DNA of 64,000 bases from contig VNWV01000014.1 of NCBI GenBank assembly GCA_009801085.1, positions 124,001-188,000 on the forward strand, written 5' to 3'. This DNA comes from Lasiodiplodia sp. COLG20. Its lineage: Eukaryota > Ascomycota > Dothideomycetes > Botryosphaeriales > Botryosphaeriaceae. Below are positions 56,495-64,000 of this stretch, piece by piece (position 1 is the first letter of the stretch; every line of letters begins with the position of its first letter). Below the pieces are notes generated by a model that was not told the DNA's origin, did no database searches, and worked only from the letters and a program-made list of their open reading frames with translations. The translations under genes were made by a program, and so were the position numbers.

Positions 56495-58294
56495 TTACTG
56501 CCTCTTGCACCCATCATCAAACCCACAATCCTTCGCAGCCAACGCCTTCGCCGCAACCACGCGATCCAACTCCGTCTTATCCGTACCCGACCTGGGGCTT
56601 CCAAGCGCCTCGCTAAACTCATGCACAGCATCGCACCTCAAACTCTGCGCATCCGTCATCCTCTCCATACTCGTCCCATTCGTCTGAATCAACAGCCTCT
56701 CCCTCCCCTCATCGCCCGACCAGGGCTGCCACTCGACCGATCCACGCGCCCTATCCGAATTCGGATCGCGGCTCTTGACAAAGCTGGTCCAATACGCGCG
56801 CGTCCACTCAATAGCCCGCGCATTCGTCGCGTTCGCGCCAACATAGCTGGCCGGCGGATCGCCGTCCGTGCGGTTCGGGCCCCAGACAGCGTAGTTGTTA
56901 ACGACGTGCCACGCGCCATAGCCCTCAGCCTCGTCCTCGGGGTCGCGCGCAGCGTACTTGTACGTGTAGGTAGTCGCGCCCTTGGCGACGAGCGCGTTCT
57001 GCAGCGTCTTGATGATGCAGTGCGTGCCGACGTCGGCAATCGCATTCGCCGCCTGGCGGAACTTGCTGCCCTTGCCGGGGAACACCGGGGCCGGCTGGTC
57101 GATGTACAGCGCGTCGAGGATCTGCAGGGACGTGTTGGTGAGGGTGGGGTCGTTGCCGAGGAAGTAGGCGCGGGCGTCGGCGGAGGAGTTGGTGGATTCG
57201 GGGGCCGAGTACTTGGTGCCTTCGTTGGCGCAGGCGCCCATGATGGTGGGGACGGTGGCGACGGCGCCGCGCGAGTACATGTCGAAGAGGGAGCCGGTGA
57301 AGAGGTCGTTGTCGATGTGCGGGCCGAACCAGCATTGCGAGGAGCGGATGGCCGAGGCATTGAGGGAGCGCAGGCAGGCGAGGCTGTCGGTGGTGTTGGC
57401 GCAGCCCTTTTCTTTGGCGAGGCAGTCGTATTGGTCTTGGCCTTGCTGCAGGTCGCGCATTGTCGTCCAGCCGCCGGATTCGAGGATGCCGCCGGCGAAG
57501 AGGTTGAGGTTGCCCTCGTTGGCGGCGAGGAGGAGCGCGACGACGCTGCCGCCCGCGCTGATGCCGTCGATGACGACTTGGTCCTTGTCGCCGCCGAATT
57601 GTTCGATGTTGGTCTGCACCCATTCGAGGGCCTTGATCACGTCCTTGACGCCGTTGTTGAAGCTTCCGTTGGCCTCGACCTCCTTGCTTTGGAGGAATCC
57701 GTACATGCCGACACGGTAGTTCTGAATGGAGAGTTAGCGTGAAACTTCTTTGCGAGGAACTCATTCGTCATACAATCTGAACGACAATGATGCCACCATC
57801 CTTGACCAAATCCGTTGCGTCGTAGTTGGCGTTGGAGTTGGAGGTGAATCCACCACCCTGAATCCAGAAGAGCACCGGCAACTTCGTCTCAGGCGTCGCG
57901 TCGGTAGGCGCAAAGATGGAGAGAAAGAGGCAGTCCTCATCCACAGTGAACCTGTCCGGCGCATCGGGGCTCACAGTGAAGTCGGTGGGTTGCTGTGGAG
58001 GGCAGATGGGGCCGAACTATGAGCAGTCAGTTGCGATATCCAAATCCGATGTGGCTTGTGGGGGTGGCTTGCCTTATCGGCCTCGATCACCTCCGTGCTG
58101 GGCTCCGGATCCTGAGGCGCGCGGAAACGCAGATCTCCCACGGGAGCGGCGCCGTAGCGGACGCCCAGCCACTTGGTAACGCCGTCGCCTTGGTCGACAC
58201 CGTTGTATTTGGCATGGCCAAGATCGACGAGAGGCTCGACTGCCTGCACCGTCGTGCCAGCGACGGCCAAGAATGCGGCCAACTTGGTCCACAT
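56495..58294 (-). CDS. Secreted type-B carboxylesterase (second)
   Basis: Three exons (58294-58073, 58016-57774, 57721-56495) give 563 residues. The start at 58294 gives a signal peptide (MWTKLAAFLAVAGTTVQAVE); an upstream in-frame ATG at 58369 would bury it. Family marks: WLGVRYGAAPVGDLRFRAP, DEDCLFLSI, WIQGGGFTSNSN, nucleophile Ser210 in DGISAGGSV (Ile replaces the usual Glu before Ser), ACANEGTKY and the probable catalytic His in GAWHVVNNYAVWG. Intron 1 has a GC donor. It hydrolyses extracellular esters; the substrate is unknown. It is strongly GC-biased, which creates long mirror ORFs on the opposite strand. Confidence 0.95.
58017..58072 (-). other. GC-AG intron in the second carboxylesterase
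   Basis: This 56-nt intron starts GCAAGC after exon ...GATAAG and ends CTCATAG. There is no GT donor within reach that keeps the EADK-FGPICPPQQ reading. The donor hexamer is identical to that of the GC-AG intron in FAS alpha. Confidence 0.85.
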
Positions 58295-60035
58295 GTTCGA
58301 GAAAAATAACGAATGAAACCACAATCGTGGAAAGGGGAAAAGAGCGACGGGATGTGCACTCCAAAACAATGCGGGGCTTGAGCAGCTATATACTGCAACC
58401 TCAGGCCATCGCTCTGTGGAAGAACAACAGCTAGTCAGTATATTGGAAACATTCTCACCATAGTCTCAGCCAAGATCTCGCTTTGCTTACCGGCGCCCTG
58501 CGGAAGCTAGCGGTAACCTTATTTTCACTGGTCGGGGAAGCGAATTGCCGCTTCGGGCCCGGAACCAGCAAAGTGCCGCTGTGAAAGTAGGGAGAAAGCT
58601 GCTAGCACTCTTCTGGTCGGAAATTTCCAGTCCCGCAGCGAAACAAGAGACAATCGTCTATTGCTATAACCAGTAGTGATCGTGCGCGGGGCCGAGCGTG
58701 GTAAAAACGAGGTAAGATGTGCCATGTAAATTTCAGGGTGATGGTAGATCTTCAGCCTTACTCGTGGATCCGGCCGGCTGATTGGTGCGCTGGTCCGCCG
58801 GCCCGTGTGGTTGGACAGCATCCCGGATAGGTGCCTGTTTGAATCAGTACCGTCTTGGCGCAACGCTGCCCGTTTTCCCAACGTCCTCTCCTTTTCTACC
58901 GGTCAAACTCAATCTATATGTGCCATTGTTATTCTCCCGCTTTCGAGGCTTTGTTGCAGTCATCTCTGACAACTATATATTTATTACTGCGACAACGCAG
59001 ATATATCTGTCTTTCCCCGTGTTGCTTCTGGTTGTCTCTCAAGCTAGAATCACAAGGTTGGTTAGCTTAGTATTTCAACATATTAGAGGCAATGAAAGCT
59101 CTTATATCTATGCTGTGCAAGGTGTAACCATGTCCAGATGAACGGTTTACCTGCTTGTCTTCCGCTGCAATGAAACAAACCTTGAATGTCAATGCCGCGA
59201 ACCTTCCCTATATCTTCATTAAATGAACGTTCGCAAGTTATACCACCGAGAGGGCGCATAGAACTACCTCTAGATCCTATACTTTATTCTTGAATACTAG
59301 CCTATACGGGTTCTCGTTCACTGAATCTTTATCCGTATTCCACATACATTCAGCACCCTAACATCCAGTCACGCACAAATGTAGTCCAAGTAGTAATCTT
59401 CTTAGTTGCAGGGATGCAAGGGTTGCGTTGCAGCTTCCCAGCTGCTGTTGGTGGAATTTAGTCGTGGCCGCATCACCATCGCTCCGCAGGTCTGCGCTGT
59501 GCCGCACTTTCGGGCCGATACATACATACTTCTGCCTGCCAGCGTTTTGTTTGGCAAGACAAGATAAGACAAGCCACTCGCCCCCAATGTCTTCGGGATG
59601 ATCTAGAATCCTGAATTCAGCCTTGCTATGATTGTTGAAATTTTAGTCGCAGACAACACCCAATATTTTCCTAACCCGGCCATTTTGATGACCGTTTACT
59701 TAACCAGTCGCTTCCGCCCCCTCGCGTCATTTCAATGTTCCTTCCTCTTAGGTGGGGCATATACGTACATCCTGGGAAGGAACACCGATTTCGCCCCCAC
59801 CGGCTCTGGCTTTGTCCGAGCAAAATCTGCAGTACAATACATGTATCACGCAACTAGTTCCTATTGCGGGTTTGATTGGCGACGCACGCGAGATGCGGCG
59901 TAGATAGATATGAGCATGTATGTAACATAAAAGCCGGCGTCTCACCTTGAAGCGGTCGCTCAACAGCTGCTACCCAACCACACCCGCCATCGACGTTCGT
60001 GTTAATTTCGCACAGAACGGTTTTCCTTCCTAATC
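58295..60035. other. Divergent intergenic region, no gene seen
   Basis: About 1.7 kb between the starts of the esterase (-) and the broken PNP-NACHT gene (+). No domain-bearing ORF. The 60 bp before 60036 look like a normal leader. Confidence 0.5.
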
Positions 60036-62490
60036 ATGCAGTCATCACAATATCCGAGGAGCCGTGACCAGTACACAGTGGGCTGGATTGCGGCACTCGA
60101 CTGCGAGCTCACGGCTGCCATGTCAATGCTTGACGAGAGACATGACCAGCCACACGACTTCGAACGCGGACCGAGCGACGACAATGTCTACGTCTGGGGA
60201 GAGATCAACAAACATAACATCGTCATTGCGTGTCTCAAATCAGGAGTCTGTGGCGCAACTTCAGCCGCCACAACGGCCATGCGTCTCTTGTCCGCGTTTC
60301 CGAATGTCAAGTTCGGCCTCATGGTTGGAACTGGTGCAGGCGTCCCTCAACCGGGAGACAAGCCAGACATACGTCTCGGCGATGTCGTCATCAGCAAGCC
60401 AGACGGATCGACTGGTGGCGTCTACCTCTACGATCTCGTGAAGGCTAAATCCGGAGGAAACTCGGAGGCCAAGGGGTTTTTGAACGCTCCTCCCGGCATT
60501 CTGCTGAAGTCTCTGGTAAACCTTCAGGCTCAACACAAGTACAGCGGGACGGACATCCAACGGCATCTCGACAGAATCACTCCGAATATGAAAGAACCAG
60601 ATGATGATTCACCTGGCTTCGTCCATCAGGGTATCGAAAACGACTGGCTTTTCAAGCCTCACTACCCGCACGTTGAGGGCGATAGCTGCAACAACTGCGA
60701 CCCCAAAGAGCTGGTAGACCGCAACAAAAACAGGACCACGAAACCGAGGTTTCACTACGGCATCATTGGCTCCGGAAATACGCTGGTCAAAGATGCAATG
60801 CGTAGAGACGAGCTGATTCAGCAGATTCCTGGTCGTTGTCTTTGCTTAGAGATGGAAGGAGCTGGTCTAATGAACGACTTCCCTTGCCTCGTCATTCGGG
60901 GCATCTATAACTATGCGGACTCGCATAAAAACGACCAGTGGCAACCATACGCTGCTGTCACAGCTGCAGCATACGCTAGAGAGTTGCTCCACTTTGTTCC
61001 AAGAGAGGACTCGGACAGGGCAACGAAAGCGACAAAAATTATGCATGGAAGTCAGTTCTTCTATTTAACTTCTGGAAAGATGAAATAGTTGTTAACAGTA
61101 TAAAGTTTCCAGATTTGAAAGCCAGCCACAGTCTCACGGTACATACCAACCACCGCGCGAAACAAGCCGAAATCAAGGACTGGTTTGCTCCGACAGATCC
61201 AGAAAGCAACTGGGCGACCGCTCGATCTCAGTGTTACAGGAGTACCAACCAGTGGTTCCTTGAGAGCCAAGCGTTTGCCAGATGGAAAGAACAGCCTGGC
61301 TCATTCCTCTGGCTACATGGCCATACCGGATGCGGCAAAACCATGCTGAGCTCTACAATCATCCACCACCTACGTCACGCTGAGCAGCCTTCGTCGTCCA
61401 AGAACGCAGTTCTGTTCTATTATTTCGATGTCAAAGACAGTTCAAAGCGGTCTACGAGCAGTTTCATTCGAACTCTCCTTGTGCAACTCATTGCAGCAAG
61501 CCACGATTCCTGGAAGAAACTGGATGAGCTACGTGAATTTCACGGAGGGGTTTCGCAACCGTCGGATGATGATCTGATCAAGACGTTTCAGTCGATTTCG
61601 GCGAGCTTCGATCACATCATGATAGTCCTTGATGCACTTGACGAGGCAATAGAATCCGAGAGGGCGGATTTGATCCAAAAAGTCATCAGCATTCTCAAGA
61701 CTCCGTCCGCAAACATCCACCTGATCGCCACAAGTGGCAGAGAAAACGACATCGAGCGTGCGCTTGATGCGGCGAAGCCAGTTGCAGTGGATCTTACCAG
61801 AAATAATGTGAACGAAGATATACAAACAATACATTCGCGCAACAATTCGACACTCTGAGAAACATCCAAAACTATAGCGAAGATGGGTTTCCCGACCGGA
61901 TTTTCAGTACGAAATTGAGCCGACGCTCAGCGAGAGAGCTGATGGAATGTAAGTTTAGCATGGCTATTCTACGACTGTCGATTTAGGGAAGCTACGGCTA
62001 ACTAAATGATCCCATTGAAGGTTCCGTTGGGCTGCCTATCAATTGGATGCCGTAGAAGACTCTGTCGATCTACGCACCCTACAGAACACAGTGAAGGACC
62101 TTCCCACAGCTTTTGATGAAACATATGCACAAATCATTCACAAAATAAGCCCAAACCAAAGAGACAGCGCCGTCAGACTTCTCCAGCATTTGCCCAACAG
62201 CGAATTACCGTCAGCGAGTTCGTTGATGCATATGTTGTCGATCTGTCACAGTCACCTGCATTCTCAGAGGCATAACGGCTGCCTGTACCGTTGGAAATTG
62301 CGCAAGTGTGCTGAGCTTTGGTCACCTTTAGTTGACTTCACGGATCTGAGAAGTTTGACGAGCAAACGAACATGCACCTTGCACATCTCTCGGAGAAAAA
62401 ATAAATCACCTCATCGGAACTCTAACCCCTTACATGTAGCGTCTTGCACCGTCAGGCTTAGGGGCGAGGCAGAAAGTCCTACGCTATAGT
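60036..62490 (+). pseudogene. Decayed PNP-NACHT STAND gene
   Basis: Exon 60036-61050 encodes a full PNP_UDP domain (YTVGWIAALDCE, VGTGAGVPQ, CLEMEGAGL, YNYADSHKNDQWQ). An intron to 61112 leads into a NACHT domain (KDWFAPTDPESNW, P-loop HGHTGCGKT, IVLDALDEA, LIATSGREND). Then the gene breaks: a one-base shift near 61826-61830, an in-frame TAG at 61875-61877 in the resumed frame, an ordinary intron after 61948, and another shift near 62190-62200 where the winged-helix block continues in a different frame. Stops accumulate after 62300. No ankyrin or WD tail is present. It is related in plan to the intact gene at 14126-17686 and is a dead or dying NLR-like receptor. A truncated PNP plus partial NACHT product could still be made. 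Confidence 0.8.
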
Positions 62491-62682
62491 ATGGAAGGTC
62501 TGCGGCATGTACGGTCATAGCTTGAGAGCTTACAGAACATAAAGAACACACTGGACTGCAATATTCAGGCGGAGATGGTTAGCATCCATGTTCTTTTCAC
62601 AACAGTAGCTGCTCCATTATTCTACTGTCACTCACTAAATTAATCGTTCATACAACGTCTATGAAGATCGTCTTTCCCGCTA

Positions 62683-64000
62683 CTAACTTAAAGCTACTGT
62701 CTCGATTTCTCCATATCCTTCCAAAGACCCTACCTTCCAGTCTGGTATGCAGCAAGGCCCAACGAAAACAAATTTGCCGGGATCGGGCTTTTTGTTGCGG
62801 AGAAGGACAGGGTAGTCACAGTCTCCCGGCAGGTAAACAATATCTCCTGGCCGAGCGGCAGCGGGTACCATAGCGCCATAATAGCGACCATCGAGATTGA
62901 CGAAGGCGAAACGTCTCCGGAACGACTTTTGTCGGAAGTCGTTCATGAAGAGGGTCACGCGCCCGGCCTGTTTGCTGATGCCGACCTTGAGCGCTTCCTC
63001 TACTGACACAGGGTCGCGAAAGTTGACCTTGGGCTCTGCGAGGATGAGATAGCTGAGGACGTGGGCTGCGCTGTGCCCGCCCAGCACAAGCACGTCCCAG
63101 AACGAAGTCCTCCTAATACCTAAACCCTGCTTAAATACCAATGACAGCTCCATGAATGCATGCAGACGGGCTAGCAGGCCGATATCGTCAGCAGCCTGGC
63201 AGTCGTCAAATCTGCTGGTCATACCATGCCCCTCAAGCACGGTGATTCTCCGGGCTTGAATCGAGAGAACCGAGTAGTCATCGGAGAATGTCGGCTTCTC
63301 GCACGGAAACCTCGCCTGCGCCTGCAAGGGGAATGTTGGCCAAGGGAATGTTCCATCATCTCTGGAGAAGTCGGGCAACCAGGACGGGAACTGGTCTGAC
63401 TGAGCAGGCTGGCTCGCGCATAAGATGTTCAGGATACCACCATGCCCGTCTGGTGACAATCTCTGTTTGGGATTGGGAGTGACACACCACTCGAACAGCC
63501 GAGTAGACACATGGCGATGTGACAGATGATAGTCAACATAGATGGCCGGTCGCTGAGAATAGTCTGTAAGTAGACTGTCTGGGTCGACAAGGCCAAGGAG
63601 GCTGAAGATTTTATCTCTTGGGTCCTTGCATTTGAAATGCCGAAGTCGAAGGAGCATCTGAAACAACCATAACGGCCCCCTCTCATGCTCTGGATAAAGT
63701 CGATAAGTGGATAAATGACCAAGCGTGTCCAATGTTTGCGGCCTCATAGCAACAGTTCTGCTGCTGATCACCGTAAATTCCTCTGATTGGTTCATCAGCT
63801 CTATTCGCTTCTGGACAAATGCTTCCATGGAGGATGTGACGCTTGCCCATGACGCCGTCTTTTGGCCACAGAGTACAGTGATTTCTTTGGCTTTGAAGAT
63901 CTCCTGCACGACCCAAGCTCTACTCCAGTAATCGCGCTCCAGAAGTGCCTCCAAAGCCCGACGTAGTCTGGCATTCTTTTCCTCGAACAGCCTTTCGCCA
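62683..64000 (-). CDS. HET-domain protein, 3' part (5' end outside window)
   Basis: The frame is open to base 64000 and ends with TAG at 62683-62685. The start of the gene, with the ALSYxWG and DxxCIxQ motifs, must lie to the right. Visible marks are RDYWSRAWVVQEI, CKDPRDKIFSLLGL, FPSWLPDF and the C-terminal block VPAAARPGDIVYLPGDCDYP followed by FVFVGPCCI, the standard HET tail (compare GLVPANARRGDI in the gene at 2785). There is no intron in the visible 1.3 kb. It is the fourth HET gene of the window and lies tail-to-tail with the broken PNP-NACHT gene. Confidence 0.92.
   Translation of the reverse strand, partial: GERLFEEKNARLRRALEALLERDYWSRAWVVQEIFKAKEITVLCGQKTASWASVTSSMEAFVQKRIELMNQSEEFTVISSRTVAMRPQTLDTLGHLSTYRLYPEHERGPLWLFQMLLRLRHFKCKDPRDKIFSLLGLVDPDSLLTDYSQRPAIYVDYHLSHRHVSTRLFEWCVTPNPKQRLSPDGHGGILNILCASQPAQSDQFPSWLPDFSRDDGTFPWPTFPLQAQARFPCEKPTFSDDYSVLSIQARRITVLEGHGMTSRFDDCQAADDIGLLARLHAFMELSLVFKQGLGIRRTSFWDVLVLGGHSAAHVLSYLILAEPKVNFRDPVSVEEALKVGISKQAGRVTLFMNDFRQKSFRRRFAFVNLDGRYYGAMVPAAARPGDIVYLPGDCDYPVLLRNKKPDPGKFVFVGPCCIPDWKVGSLEGYGEIETVALS

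Noticed and set aside
56621..57742. 373-codon plus-strand ORF opposite the second carboxylesterase
   Set aside because: The Arg/Val/Gly-rich translation has no domain; it is caused by third-position GC bias of the real minus-strand gene.

Overview
The window is nuclear DNA from a filamentous ascomycete (Pezizomycotina). The evidence is genes with several short GT-AG introns (about 50-100 nt), a fungal-type fatty acid synthase alpha chain, HET-domain proteins, PNP/NACHT STAND proteins and acid-sphingomyelinase-like secreted enzymes. I cannot name the species from sequence alone. No ribosomal RNA, convincing tRNA, CRISPR or intact transposon was seen.

Left end (1-13 kb): the right-hand edge of what looks like a fatty-acid/citrate secondary-metabolite cluster. 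It holds the 3' part of a cytochrome P450, a HET-domain gene, a citrate-synthase-family enzyme with no mitochondrial presequence (minus strand), and, divergently transcribed from the same 503-bp promoter, a complete dedicated FAS alpha subunit (ACP-KR-KS-PPT, 1797 aa). A citrate synthase paired with its own FAS is the hallmark of alkylcitrate pathways (oryzine, sporothriolide, alkylitaconate and maleidride-type compounds). The FAS beta partner is not in the window and should lie to the left.

13-24 kb: a cullin-N-terminus-like fragment, a PNP-NACHT-ankyrin STAND gene, a long gene-poor stretch containing a stray 3' end of a sphingomyelinase gene, a secreted beta-propeller plus F5/8C protein, and a small single-pass membrane protein.

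24-36.5 kb: an intact acid-sphingomyelinase-like gene, half of an arrestin-like gene, a GRE2-like reductase, a secreted type-B carboxylesterase, an MDR alcohol dehydrogenase, a HET-domain remnant and a small cysteine-rich secreted protein with inhibitor-cystine-knot spacing.

36.8-51.3 kb: a NACHT protein carrying C2H2 fingers and ankyrin-like repeats, head-to-head with a 13-exon Rad16/Rad5-like SNF2-RING helicase. These are followed by a GC-rich non-coding island and two tandem HET paralogues.

51.9-64 kb: a fungal integral membrane protein of unknown role, a large empty interval, a second secreted carboxylesterase, a decayed PNP-NACHT gene (frameshifts and a stop), and a HET-domain gene running off the right edge.

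Four HET genes plus a HET remnant, two intact and one broken STAND gene, and several gene fragments mark this as a fast-turnover accessory region rich in non-self-recognition/cell-death genes, sitting beside a metabolite cluster. Exon joins below were worked out by hand from splice sites and reading-frame continuity.
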